This document shows, one piece after another, positions 1 to 5,804 of a stretch of DNA of 29,384 nt. Source of the stretch: a virus; IMG/VR virus record IMGVR_UViG_3300046791_000119, positions 1 through 29,384 of that record. The stretch is one strand, 5' to 3'. A program made the position numbers and the translations under genes. The notes under the pieces are model-generated. The model saw only the letters and a list, made by a program, of their open reading frames with translations. It was not told the DNA's origin and did no database searches. Each line of letters opens with the position of its first letter. Position 1 is the stretch's first letter.

Positions 1-157
1 CGGGCGTTAGTGCCGCAGTAGTTGTGAGTGCGGCTGATAGTTGGCGAAAGTTTCGCATGAGCCATTTTTTGCAGTCGTCAGGGTGACAAATATCACTCGC
101 GACTTGTGATAGCTCTCGCTGCAATGCGTCGCGCTGTGCTTGTGTTGGTGCGGTCAT
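1..157 (-). CDS. Probable N-terminus of the terminase large subunit, cut by the window edge
   Basis: An open frame begins at ATG 157 and runs leftward off base 1 (52 codons plus one base). The opposite end of the window carries the large terminase on the same strand, also without a stop or a clear start at the edge. If the molecule is circular, the leftover G here and the AT at 29384-29383 make GAT, and the frame continues without interruption into the terminase. The visible residues are hydrophilic and end in a Thr/Ala-rich stretch, with no motif of their own. No convincing Shine-Dalgarno precedes ATG 157, and only 16 bases separate it from the divergent gene at 174, so translation may start further inside. 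If the molecule is not circular, this is an unidentified partial ORF. Confidence 0.5.
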   Translation of the reverse strand, partial: MTAPTQAQRDALQRELSQVASDICHPDDCKKWLMRNFRQLSAALTTTAALTP

Positions 158-173
158 TTACTAAGGAAATGCC

Positions 174-353
174 ATGACTGACGGATTAGATGATCCCTGG
201 TTTTGCCGGGCTTGCAAAGCGGAGTTTCGGGCTGGCGAATTAAGATCGCGGGGCTCGGAACCGGCGGGACAAGTTCATTGTCCGAAATGCGATAGCCTCA
301 GAGTCTACGAATACGAAGTCGGTGATGACATCGATTGGCCGACAGAGCACTAA
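174..353 (+). CDS. Small zinc-ribbon protein, 59 aa
   Basis: The ORF of 59 codons starts at ATG 174 behind the Shine-Dalgarno AAGGAA. It carries two Cys pairs typical of a zinc ribbon: CRAC at residues 11-14 and CPKC at 36-39, about 22 residues apart. The C-terminal third is acidic and ends in a Trp-Pro-Thr-Glu-His tail. Such small treble-clef or ribbon proteins in phages usually bind nucleic acid or serve as regulatory adaptors, but the exact role here is unknown. It is the first gene of a short rightward set with the HNH endonuclease, which begins 6 bases after its stop. Its function is inferred from the Cys spacing only. Confidence 0.7.
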   Translation: MTDGLDDPWFCRACKAEFRAGELRSRGSEPAGQVHCPKCDSLRVYEYEVGDDIDWPTEH

Positions 354-358
354 CGGCA

Positions 359-727
359 ATGGCAAGCGATGCGCCCTGGCATAGTTTCTATAATACTAAA
401 ACCTGGAAATTGCGCCGTATGGTGCAATTGCAAAACCATCCGCTTTGCGCGCTATGCCTCGAGCGCAACATAATCCGCGCCGCGCGCATCGTTCACCACG
501 TCACCCCGCATGAAGGCGATTGGGAGCTCTTTCGCCTCGGTGAACTAGCCTCGCTATGCAAGCAACACCACGACGGCCTAGCGCAATCCGAGGAACGCCG
601 CGGTTTCAATAAAGGCTGTGACGTCAACGGTGCGCCGATCGCCGATCGCTGGCAAAGGAAACAACCGTTTTCCACGCCCGCAAGCAATGGAGGAAACATG
701 AGCAGGGAGAAGCCGAGTGGTGTCTAG
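359..727 (+). CDS. HNH endonuclease
   Basis: This 122-residue protein has the HNH/treble-clef pattern. A zinc-binding CxxC lies at residues 30-33, the catalytic-site His pair HH at 46-47 follows in 'IVHHVTPHEGD', and C67 with H70/H71 in 'SLCKQHHDG' supplies the second half of the zinc site. The middle Asn of HNH appears to be replaced by Glu62 in 'LGELASLC'. A conserved-looking tail 'GFNKGCDVNGAPI' resembles phage HNH proteins that lie beside terminase genes and assist packaging cleavage. If the molecule is circular, the terminase starts only about 200 bases away on the other strand, which fits that role. ATG 359 is preferred over the upstream TTG 335, which overlaps the zinc-ribbon gene. The last codons hold an in-frame ATG (698) behind GGAGG, giving only nine residues. 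Confidence 0.85.
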   Translation: MASDAPWHSFYNTKTWKLRRMVQLQNHPLCALCLERNIIRAARIVHHVTPHEGDWELFRLGELASLCKQHHDGLAQSEERRGFNKGCDVNGAPIADRWQRKQPFSTPASNGGNMSREKPSGV

Positions 728-911
728 TGGCAGTGTTCGTTATGAAAAACTACAGCTCTATCAAGTCGAGGCGAACAACCGCTTGGGGAAATGGATGTCC
801 GCCGCATTAGATGATCCTAGCGTGTGCGAGGCAATGAAGGCTGATATTCGGTTTTGGTTCGATAGTTGGTCACCTGCCGCCGATGATGTGCGCGGGATAC
901 TCAAGCGTTAA
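717..911 (+). CDS. Hypothetical protein, 64 aa
   Basis: A GTG-started ORF (717, or the next GTG at 720) overlaps the end of the HNH gene by 11 bases and has a GGGAGA ribosome-binding sequence 6-12 bases upstream. The product is soluble and helical-looking, with a Trp-rich segment (residues 41-51, 'DIRFWFDSWSP'). I do not recognise the family. It closes the short rightward transcription unit and is followed 57 bases later by a strong hairpin terminator, which supports its being the last gene of that unit. Confidence 0.55.
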   Translation: MVSSGSVRYEKLQLYQVEANNRLGKWMSAALDDPSVCEAMKADIRFWFDSWSPAADDVRGILKR

Positions 912-968
912 GCCGCTCGCGCTCGATAGCGTCGTCATGTTGCTGCGATTTATCCAAGGCTTTAACCC

Positions 969-994
969 CCGCGCACGGTTGTTGCCGTGCGCGG
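969..994. terminator. Bidirectional hairpin terminator between convergent operons
   Basis: A perfect 10-bp stem (CCGCGCACGG paired with CCGTGCGCGG) encloses a 6-nt TTGTTG loop. It is followed on the plus strand by TCTTATTT. It lies between the end of the rightward HNH unit (911) and the end of the leftward operon (1009), the place where a shared terminator is expected. The T-run is modest, so efficiency on either strand is uncertain. Confidence 0.75.
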
Positions 995-1008
995 TCTTAT
1001 TTGCCGAT

Positions 1009-1371
1009 TTACTTCTTTGATGGCGTAGGAACCGGGCCTGTTGGAATGGCGAAAACAAACCACCCCGTATTTGGGGTCCAGCCATATTTCACGTCCCAAC
1101 CAGAAGCCGGCGGTACGTTTGGTTTGGGCGGTGGATTGCCCCACCCCCAGGGCGGCTCGGCAATCGGCACCGTCGGAAACGTCTCGCCCGAACCGCCCCA
1201 AATCCCTGGCGGTGGCTCAGTCACAGGCGGTTTCGGCCAGGCGCCGGTGCCGGGATTCCAGCCGGCAATAGGCAGCGTCGGCCGCGGATCGCCGGGCCCC
1301 CAGATGACAAAATCGCTAGGAACCGCAGTTATCGGGGTTTCACTTTGCGCGTAATAAACCGTTTTCGCCAT
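1009..1371 (-). CDS. Pro/Gly/Trp-rich low-complexity protein, 120 aa
   Basis: The start ATG at 1371 has an excellent Shine-Dalgarno (AGGAGG ten bases upstream), which decides the strand and frame in a region open on both strands. After a short ordered N-terminus ('MAKTVYYAQSETPIT') the protein is dominated by Pro, Gly and Trp, with quasi-repeated blocks such as 'PPPGIWGGSGETFP', 'IAEPPWGWGNPPPKP' and 'TPNTGWFVFAIP'. It has no membrane segment and probably lacks a stable fold. Similar Pro/Gly/Trp-rich small proteins occur in phages and rhizobial genomes without known function. It is the last gene of the leftward regulatory operon, right behind a 35-aa membrane peptide whose stop overlaps this gene's ribosome-binding site. 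Confidence 0.7.
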   Translation of the reverse strand: MAKTVYYAQSETPITAVPSDFVIWGPGDPRPTLPIAGWNPGTGAWPKPPVTEPPPGIWGGSGETFPTVPIAEPPWGWGNPPPKPNVPPASGWDVKYGWTPNTGWFVFAIPTGPVPTPSKK

Positions 1372-1384
1372 TTTCGTTTTCCTC

Positions 1385-1492
1385 CTATCGCACGAGTAGA
1401 TAAACCAATATTACCAGCGCCAGGGCGATAATGCTGGCGCCGGCGATAACGATAACAAACATAAAGGATTCAAAATTTTTCTCATGGTCCAT
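1385..1492 (-). CDS. 35-aa single-span membrane peptide
   Basis: An ORF of 35 codons begins at ATG 1492; the codon directly before it is a stop, so no longer start is possible. The first ten residues are charged or polar (MDHEKNFESF). Residues 11-34 are almost wholly hydrophobic and end in a terminal Arg, consistent with one transmembrane helix. Its stop codon TAG overlaps the AGGAGG that serves the next gene, suggesting translational coupling. The ORF's own ribosome-binding site is weak. Function is unknown; candidates are a lysis-accessory, exclusion or regulatory membrane peptide. Confidence 0.55.
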   Translation of the reverse strand: MDHEKNFESFMFVIVIAGASIIALALVILVYLLVR

Positions 1493-1516
1493 TTACCGGA
1501 GTTACCATTGTATCCA

Positions 1517-1717
1517 TTAAACCGGCAATTTCATTTCAATCCGCTTTAGCGTGTCAAAAACGGCGCGCATTCGATCCATATGATAGTCGGCAACCGATTT
1601 TTTCATCTTTCCCGACGCGATCCACCGCGGATAAACCTCGGCGCGAAGTCTCAACTCGCGTTCAATTTCCTCAATTTGTTGCGCAAGGGAAAACTTTGCC
1701 GACAAGGATTCAATCAT
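1517..1717 (-). CDS. Small conserved-looking helical phage protein, 66 aa
   Basis: The protein is highly charged and almost entirely helical. An N-terminal heptad-like segment ('LAQQIEEIERELRLRAEVYPRWI') is followed by a second helix ('DYHMDRMRAVFDTLKRIE'). The RAEVYPxWxxxGK pattern recalls short orphan proteins common in alphaproteobacterial phages, but I cannot assign a function. It overlaps the preceding gene by four bases (ATGA), so it is translated from the same leftward mRNA. No HTH, zinc site or membrane segment is visible. Confidence 0.7.
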   Translation of the reverse strand: MIESLSAKFSLAQQIEEIERELRLRAEVYPRWIASGKMKKSVADYHMDRMRAVFDTLKRIEMKLPV

Positions 1718-1902
1718 TCTAATCGCTCAGAAGCTTTTGATTTGCTTACCATCATCCGAACCGGCGTTACCATGCCTATAGGTTCCTTTTCCAATACCAT
1801 CATTGTTGCGAGCGCCGATCGGGCCAGCGCCGCGGCCGATTTGTCCGACAAATCATTGTCGGCAATTTTGTTTAGGATCGCCAGCAATTCGTCGTTTGTC
1901 AT
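1714..1902 (-). CDS. Hypothetical protein, 62 aa
   Basis: The start ATG 1902 overlaps the stop of the upstream HTH-like gene (ATGA), and its own stop overlaps the next gene the same way, so it sits in a translationally coupled string. The N-terminal 40 residues look like two amphipathic helices ('DELLAILNKIAD', 'DKSAAALARSALATMMVL'). The rest is short and basic. There is no recognisable motif, and no function is proposed. Confidence 0.6.
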   Translation of the reverse strand: MTNDELLAILNKIADNDLSDKSAAALARSALATMMVLEKEPIGMVTPVRMMVSKSKASERLE

Positions 1903-2264
1903 GTTTTGAGCCCGAGCCTTCGGCGATCGGCCGGTGATAGCCGGTCAATGGCCGATCGGCCTGGCCGCGGGTCGCCGAGGTATTGCTGTGATGTTGTGAG
2001 GTTGTCCCAATCTATGCTTTGCACGGTTTCCGCCTCGGCCTGGACGGCCGGCGGCAAATACGGGTCTAGATGGCGGGCAACGCGGTGGTTGGTCTTGCCG
2101 GGGTTTTCCCGTTTGCGTCTATATCGGTCATAAAGCGCCGCTTGGATGGTTGCTGCCGTATGGCGGCCGAGGCGCTTGGCAATCTGCCCGTAGGATAGGC
2201 CATGCGCCCGCAAAAGGTAGGCTTCCTCGATTTCAGGTTTCGTTATTTCAGGCTGTTTTTTCAA
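1899..2264 (-). CDS. Putative HTH DNA-binding protein, 121 aa
   Basis: A segment near the N-terminus ('EEAYLLRAHGLSYGQIAKRLGRH', about residues 11-33) has the form of a helix-turn-helix of the resolvase/sigma-like or small-terminase type. Basic residues follow ('YDRYRRKREN'), then a Pro-rich, acidic C-terminal half. The best ribosome-binding sequence, GGAGGGG, lies seven bases before TTG 2264, so I choose TTG. ATG 2279 is the alternative and would add five residues. It heads a string of overlapping leftward genes. With no other small terminase visible, this HTH protein is one candidate for that role, but a transcription regulator is at least as likely. Confidence 0.6.
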   Translation of the reverse strand: MKKQPEITKPEIEEAYLLRAHGLSYGQIAKRLGRHTAATIQAALYDRYRRKRENPGKTNHRVARHLDPYLPPAVQAEAETVQSIDWDNLTTSQQYLGDPRPGRSAIDRLSPADRRRLGLKT

Positions 2265-2596
2265 GACACACCCCTCCATTGAAAGCCGTTTTTTTCTTCT
2301 TCGGGTGTCCCCTTCTCGGCGGCCAGTCTCGCTACGGCGCCGTGGGGGCGCGCTCGCCTGGCCGCTCGTTGGCTTGTCGTCCGTGCAAGGGCCGCGCGTA
2401 GCGAGAACCATGCCAAGACACCGTGTCAAGAGGGACTCTCAATCATTGGGCTGTAGCTGTGCATAAGTACTTTTATTCCTATGCTCTAGGCATGTTGTCC
2501 TAGTGCGCCTTATTCATTCCGGCCGATTCGCGCGTCGCCGCGAAATATTATTACTTATGAACATACCATAGCTAGTAGCGAAAACGTGCCGGCACG
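2265..2596. other. Intergenic region with promoter-like and hairpin elements, no gene seen
   Basis: No convincing ORF lies here; the leftward frame is open to 2429 but is Arg/Pro-rich and has no good start. On the minus strand a perfect TTGACA (2429-2424) overlaps an 11-bp inverted repeat GACAC-C-GTGTC (2417-2427) and could be a -35 box with an operator for the HTH operon; no clear -10 follows. A CTAGG/CCTAG inverted repeat with an 8-base spacer lies at 2486-2503. A 12-bp palindrome CGTGCCGGCACG (2585-2596), followed on the minus strand by TTTT, directly follows the repressor-like gene and could be a weak terminator. Confidence 0.4.
2327..2406. repeat. 80-base inverted-repeat element with 10-bp perfect closing stem
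   Basis: The arms TCTCGCTACG (2327-2336) and CGTAGCGAGA (2397-2406) are perfectly complementary and enclose 60 GC-rich bases. Inside, GCGCC-gtggg-GGCGC (2338-2352) could form a second hairpin. The element lies in the leader region of the leftward HTH operon, so it could be a structured RNA leader, a cruciform or a protein-binding site. It lacks the T-loop consensus and is not a tRNA. Confidence 0.45.
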
Positions 2597-2836
2597 CTAC
2601 CCCTTGCGCCTCATTTTCCTAAAGGCAAACAATTCCGCATCGGCCTCGCAACCTCTCGCCTGCAAAAGCGCATTTATGACCAGGAATTGATTGGCCGGGA
2701 TTCGTTTGTTTGCTTTCCAATTGGCTATATTGGTGTCCTGAATGGCCAGCGCCGCGGCCAAGGCGCTAGAACCGCCCAATACCATAACAACATCGGCAAC
2801 GCTTTTTAACTTTTGCATAGCGGGTATTATATTCAT
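2597..2836 (-). CDS. Repressor-like small HTH protein (carph-isopro/Cro-like), 79 aa
   Basis: Residues 16-47 have the form of a lambdoid-type HTH domain. A 'LGGSSALAAAL' first helix and turn are followed by the recognition segment 'DTNIANWKANKRIPANQF'. The LGG...A.AL......I.NWK...RIPA pattern matches the small carph-isopro or YdaS-like regulators of prophages. The gene is transcribed away from the rightward early operon across a 92-bp region with overlapping promoter-like elements, the cI/cro arrangement, so it is probably the transcriptional switch protein. ATG 2836 is used. ATG 2818 (residue 7) is possible, and neither has a strong Shine-Dalgarno. The protein lacks a C-terminal oligomerisation or RecA-cleavage domain. 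Confidence 0.75.
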   Translation of the reverse strand: MNIIPAMQKLKSVADVVMVLGGSSALAAALAIQDTNIANWKANKRIPANQFLVINALLQARGCEADAELFAFRKMRRKG

Positions 2837-2928
2837 ATTTTTTGAGATTTGGCTAGGTTGCCTATTGACGGGCTCATTTTAATTGAGAACTATCATTGCC
2901 TTGTCAACTTAACGCTTGGGGATTCAAA
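2837..2928. promoter_or_regulatory. Divergent early/repressor promoter region
   Basis: The 92 bases separate the leftward repressor-like gene from the rightward early operon. A plus-strand TTGACG (2865-2870) is followed 17-20 bases later by AACTAT/TATCAT (2888-2896). A minus-strand TTGACA (2907-2902) is followed by the AT-rich AATTAAAAT (about 2884-2876). The two -35 boxes point toward each other, so the promoters would overlap and exclude each other. This is read from the sequence alone; start sites are unproven. Confidence 0.5.
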
Positions 2929-3027
2929 ATGCGCCGCTTTCTATTTACCACCGCCGCTATCGCCGGACTTCAGTTGTTTGGCGTTATCATTGGCTACAGT
3001 CTGGCATTGCTGCAGGTGACGTTCTAA
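2929..3027 (+). CDS. 32-aa single-span membrane peptide, first early gene
   Basis: ATG 2929 follows a GGGG ribosome-binding sequence. The 32-residue product begins with two Arg (MRRF) and is hydrophobic almost throughout, with a likely membrane helix at about residues 8-30, so an N-inside orientation is predicted. Its stop and the next gene's start overlap in TAATG, which supports real translation and coupling. It is the first gene after the divergent promoter region. No family is recognised. Tiny membrane peptides in this position can act on host physiology, superinfection or lysis timing, but nothing here distinguishes these. Confidence 0.55.
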   Translation: MRRFLFTTAAIAGLQLFGVIIGYSLALLQVTF

Positions 3028-3257
3028 TGGCAATGACACCTCGCAAAACCCTCTTGCATATGTCGCATCTAACCTTGCGATCGCGCGGTCAATGGCCGCT
3101 CTCGGGTCGCCGGTGGCCGAGCGTCGCTGAGATTGACCGCGCGGTGAACGCCTGCGCCGATCTGTTGCGGGGCGATGATATGCCGGACCTAATTACGCTC
3201 GCGCATATTGAGTCGGTAATCAAAGAATTAAAAACTTACTGCGGTTGCGAGGTATGA
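3027..3257 (+). CDS. Hypothetical protein, 76 aa
   Basis: I start this gene at ATG 3027, which overlaps the stop of the 32-aa membrane peptide. Longer TTG-started forms would read through that gene in another frame. The N-terminal third is basic ('MAMTPRKTLLHMSH'). The C-terminal half looks helical, with 'VAEIDRAVNACADLLRGDD' and 'LAHIESVIKELKTY', and ends in CGCEV. I do not recognise the family. It overlaps the next gene by four bases (ATGA), so it belongs to the early operon. Confidence 0.65.
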   Translation: MAMTPRKTLLHMSHLTLRSRGQWPLSGRRWPSVAEIDRAVNACADLLRGDDMPDLITLAHIESVIKELKTYCGCEV

Positions 3258-3772
3258 GAATCTGGATTCGCCTTACGGCAAAGGAAACCGACGAAGCGAA
3301 CCGCGTCGGCCTGGCGCGCCATGTCCGAGCCGAACAAGGTGGTTGGCAACATACCAACTATCAAACCGGCGATCCGACGCTCGATTTGCTGGTCAACCAA
3401 AAGGCCGCGCGCTGCGAACTGGCCGCCCATATCGGATTAAAGACTAACTACTGGAATACACTTGATGGAACCGGCGGCGCCGATTTGGATGGTTGGATCG
3501 ACGTCAAAGAACGCTACTGGCTGAATTGGGATTTGAAAATCGCGCTAAAATGCAAACCGGAATTTGCCTACATTTCCGTTTGCTCGCAACGGGCACCGCT
3601 CTACGCCATCGACGGTTGGTGCTACGGTCACGAAATTATGCTGAAGAAAAACTTGCGCTCATTAAGGCCCGATCGAAAGCCGATGTATATGCTTGACCCC
3701 TGCAGATACGTTCCGCCGATCAAAACGCCGCAAGCGTTGATGCTCATTGTAAAAAGCCGGCGGCAACAATGA
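3254..3772 (+). CDS. Putative PD-(D/E)XK-like phage protein, 172 aa
   Basis: ATG 3254 overlaps the previous stop; the TTG at 3245 is less likely. After a basic N-terminus there is an 'ARCELAAHIGL' helix with E55. Then come acidic residues in 'GGADLDGWIDVKERYW' (D77, D79, D83-V-K85) and a strand 'FAYISVCS'. An early helix Glu, a later Asp and a D/E-x-K strand suggest the PD-(D/E)XK nuclease fold. A similar layout is known from phage proteins with an 'E-A.AK.LG...D' core. Activity is not proven. Residues 110-170 carry three Cys and a 'YAIDGWCYGHEI' element typical of that group's C-terminal region. It lies in the early operon upstream of the recombination pair. Confidence 0.55.
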   Translation: MRIWIRLTAKETDEANRVGLARHVRAEQGGWQHTNYQTGDPTLDLLVNQKAARCELAAHIGLKTNYWNTLDGTGGADLDGWIDVKERYWLNWDLKIALKCKPEFAYISVCSQRAPLYAIDGWCYGHEIMLKKNLRSLRPDRKPMYMLDPCRYVPPIKTPQALMLIVKSRRQQ

Positions 3773-3984
3773 TACCCAAATTGCGAGTACTGCAAGAGTC
3801 CGGCGACGATGGTTGGCAATATGTCCTTGTAGAAGGACTCGAGCGTGCCGACGTCCAAGCAGAGGTTGACCGCCTGTTTCGTGCAATCGAGGAAAGTCCT
3901 GGTCTAGCGTCGGCGCACGCGCACGGTCCGATCCGCGTGCGTGGTGGTTATGTCGCAACGTGCAAATATAAAGAGGAAATTTAA
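3769..3984 (+). CDS. Hypothetical protein, 71 aa
   Basis: ATG 3769 overlaps the previous stop in ATGA. The product looks like a small alpha/beta protein. A strand 'WQYVLVEGL' is followed by a helix 'RADVQAEVDRLFRAIEES' and a final strand region 'RVRGGYVATCKYKEE'. It has no catalytic motif, membrane segment or zinc site. It is separated from the next gene by one base. Function is unknown; the setting says early, non-structural. Confidence 0.65.
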   Translation: MIPKLRVLQESGDDGWQYVLVEGLERADVQAEVDRLFRAIEESPGLASAHAHGPIRVRGGYVATCKYKEEI

Positions 3985-3985
3985 C

Positions 3986-4450
3986 ATGGTTTGGAATGGA
4001 AAACTTTGTCCCGCAATGGTTCAAGCATGGAGTCGCGATGATATGGCCGACGATGAAACCCCGCCGCCACCGCCGCCGATCGCCACGTTGCCCGAGCCCG
4101 CGGCGATACCGCGCGGCGAGAGTGACTTAGAACGCGATGCCAGAATATTCGGAGAGGCCGCCGTGCGCACCGCCTCGCTGCGCCGCACGATAGAGTCCGA
4201 GGCCGAACGCAATAACCTGTTAACTGTCGAACTGCAGGAAACGCGAGGCTTACTGGCGTCCGAGCGCAAAAAATCCGGCTTCCTCGAATTGGAAAACGCC
4301 GAACTGCGCAACAATCTGCAGGCCTCGGAATCCGATCGGCTCGCCTTTGTCGAAACGCAGCAAAGGATCCTGGCCGCCATAGATCGGCACGGCGTCAAGC
4401 GTCCGCCACGCAAGAATGGAAAAAAGAATCATGCCGAAAGCCCCGAGTAA
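3986..4450 (+). CDS. Coiled-coil early protein, 154 aa
   Basis: ATG 3986 is chosen because AGAGGAAAT lies six bases upstream; the earlier in-frame ATGs at 3941 and 3950 lie inside the preceding gene. A short N-terminal part ('MVWNGKLCPAMVQAW') leads into a Pro run (residues 27-33). From about residue 55 to 135 follows a long charged helix with heptad spacing ('RRTIESEAERNNL', 'LELENAELRNNLQASESDR'). It ends in a basic tail rich in Arg/Lys (136-150). The make-up suggests an oligomeric scaffold or nucleic-acid-associated protein. No specific family is recognised. Confidence 0.65.
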   Translation: MVWNGKLCPAMVQAWSRDDMADDETPPPPPPIATLPEPAAIPRGESDLERDARIFGEAAVRTASLRRTIESEAERNNLLTVELQETRGLLASERKKSGFLELENAELRNNLQASESDRLAFVETQQRILAAIDRHGVKRPPRKNGKKNHAESPE

Positions 4451-4745
4451 ACGCCCGGTTATAGCTATGCGAATCCATAAGCCGCTTTACCGCGCGCTTG
4501 TCAAAGCCACACGCGAAAGTCACCGCTCAATTTCCGAGGAAGCGGAATTTCGGTTGGATAGGTCTTTCCTCGAGGAACTGCAACAGGTCGGCGCTCTTTG
4601 GGACAACCTTAAGTCCTTTATCATGGCCCCGCGCCATATCGAAGTCATGACTGCTTTGGAGCGCATTGAACAAAAAATTGAGAACCTTCGCCAAGCCGAG
4701 GCCGATCCCAGGGACGAATGGGGGCAGAGTCCACCCAATGAATAA
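4431..4745 (+). CDS. Arc-like ribbon-helix-helix protein, 104 aa
   Basis: The N-terminus has the Arc/CopG ribbon-helix-helix pattern. A strand 'PVIAMRIHKPLYRALV' is followed by two short helices with 'ATRESHRSISEEAEFRLDRSF', where 'SHRSISEEAE' is the typical turn and second helix. A longer helical C-terminal part ('MTALERIEQKIENLRQAEAD') could mediate assembly. ATG 4431 follows GGAAAAAAG and is preferred to ATG 4416, which would add five residues. It overlaps the previous gene by 20 bases and the next by eight. The likely role is a DNA-binding repressor of early or lysogeny promoters. Confidence 0.75.
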   Translation: MPKAPSKRPVIAMRIHKPLYRALVKATRESHRSISEEAEFRLDRSFLEELQQVGALWDNLKSFIMAPRHIEVMTALERIEQKIENLRQAEADPRDEWGQSPPNE

Positions 4746-5154
4746 CGACACCGCCGGCGCCTTGCTTGTCATGGTCCTGGCCGCGCTCGGCGTGGCGGTC
4801 CTGGCCTACGTGCTAATGCCTACGGCCGCCGGCGCGCTCGAATGCCGGGAACGGCCGGACGGCAAAACCTATTGGAGTTATCGCCTCATTGACGGTGAGC
4901 GTTGCTGGTATCGCGGCCACCGCGTCTTGCCCAAGTCGCGCCTGCATTGGCCGGCCGAACCAAAGCCTAAAAAGATAAAGAGTGATCCGGTTTTTAATCA
5001 AATCCGTGCCCAGGTGAAAACGGTAAAGCCGAACGAGGTTAACGATATTGACGCAATGGCCCAGGAACAACCGACACCGTTCGTCACGTTGACCGATAAA
5101 TTACAAAGTTGGGGAACCTGGTTTAGCAATCGCGTTGGCGAGGTGTTCAAGTGA
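4738..5154 (+). CDS. Membrane-anchored small protein, 138 aa
   Basis: ATG 4738 overlaps the end of the Arc-like gene, and the coding sequence begins with a hydrophobic helix (residues about 7-28, 'ALLVMVLAALGVAVLAYVLM'). This is a signal anchor or uncleaved signal peptide. The following domain has two Cys in 'ALECRERPDGKTYWSYRLIDGERCWYRGH', a small disulphide-like unit often seen in periplasmic proteins of Rhizobiales. A basic linker with 'EPKPKKIKSD' and a soluble C-terminus follow. In an early operon this suggests an envelope protein acting on the host, for example exclusion, but no function is established. Confidence 0.6.
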   Translation: MNNDTAGALLVMVLAALGVAVLAYVLMPTAAGALECRERPDGKTYWSYRLIDGERCWYRGHRVLPKSRLHWPAEPKPKKIKSDPVFNQIRAQVKTVKPNEVNDIDAMAQEQPTPFVTLTDKLQSWGTWFSNRVGEVFK

Positions 5155-5166
5155 ATAGGAAAAAAC

Positions 5167-5802
5167 ATGCCGACAATTCTATATCGCGCTAAAGACGGCA
5201 AGCGCCTGCCGAGCGTGACGACGGTTAATAAAATCGGCCAGGACCCCGGCGGCCTGATTCATTGGGCGTGGGATTTAGGAACCCAAGGCATAGATTATAA
5301 AAAAGCGCGCGATGATGCCGCCGAGGCCGGAACCGTAGGCCATGCGCTAGTCGAGGCCGCCTTGCATAATAAGATTCTGGACGTTGGGCAATTTTCCCCA
5401 GAAACCCGCGACCAGGCCGCCAACGCCTTTTCCGCTTATACCGAATGGCGCTTGCAGACAAAGCTTAAATTTATCGCCAGCGAAACCCCGCTAGTGTCCG
5501 AGCGTTGGCGCTTTGGCGGTTGCCTTGATGCGGTCGCCCAACAGGCCAAAAAATACGTGCTATGCGATTGGAAAACCGGCCAACTTTGGCCCGAGCATTT
5601 ATGCCAGGCCGCGGCCTATGGCGAACTTTGGAACGAGCACGAGCCGGCACGCAAGGTTAGCGGGTTTCATCTATGCCGGTTCAATAAGGAAACCGGCAAT
5701 TTCATTCACGCCTATTTCGCCGATCTAACGGAAGCGTGGCAGGCGTTCCGCCTTAAACTCGAGCTCTACTACCTATTGGGCAAATTGAAAAAGCAGGTGT
5801 GA
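5167..5802 (+). CDS. PD-(D/E)XK exonuclease (RecB/Cas4-like), recombination partner
   Basis: The 211-residue protein carries the core of RecB/Cas4-type nucleases. 'VGHALVEAAL' holds H59 and E63 on the first helix, D121 is in 'FGGCLDAVA', and D134-W-K136 is in 'LCDWKTG'. The helix motif Q147xxAxYG is in 'LCQAAAYGELW'. All expected metal-binding and catalytic positions are present. AGGAA precedes ATG 5167. The next gene, encoding an annealing-type protein, overlaps or abuts its stop. Together they form the two-component phage recombination system, in which the nuclease resects duplex ends and the partner anneals the single strands (as in lambda Exo/Bet or RecE/RecT). The family is secure; substrate polarity is inferred. 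Confidence 0.8.
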   Translation: MPTILYRAKDGKRLPSVTTVNKIGQDPGGLIHWAWDLGTQGIDYKKARDDAAEAGTVGHALVEAALHNKILDVGQFSPETRDQAANAFSAYTEWRLQTKLKFIASETPLVSERWRFGGCLDAVAQQAKKYVLCDWKTGQLWPEHLCQAAAYGELWNEHEPARKVSGFHLCRFNKETGNFIHAYFADLTEAWQAFRLKLELYYLLGKLKKQV

Positions 5803-5804
5803 AA

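Noticed and set aside
1001-1354. Gly/Pro-rich plus-strand ORF of 117 residues
   Set aside because: The minus-strand ORF over the same bases has AGGAGG before its ATG and fits the operon; the plus ORF starts within the terminator flank without a ribosome-binding site.
2327-2406. tRNA-like length and pairing of the 80-base inverted repeat
   Set aside because: The closing stem is 10 bp rather than 7, and no T-loop or anticodon-arm pattern can be fitted on either strand.
2265-2429. Upstream extension of the HTH-like gene to an ATG at 2429
   Set aside because: The added 50 or so residues are Arg/Pro/Gly-rich and cross a promoter-like and inverted-repeat region; GGAGGGG lies just before TTG 2264.
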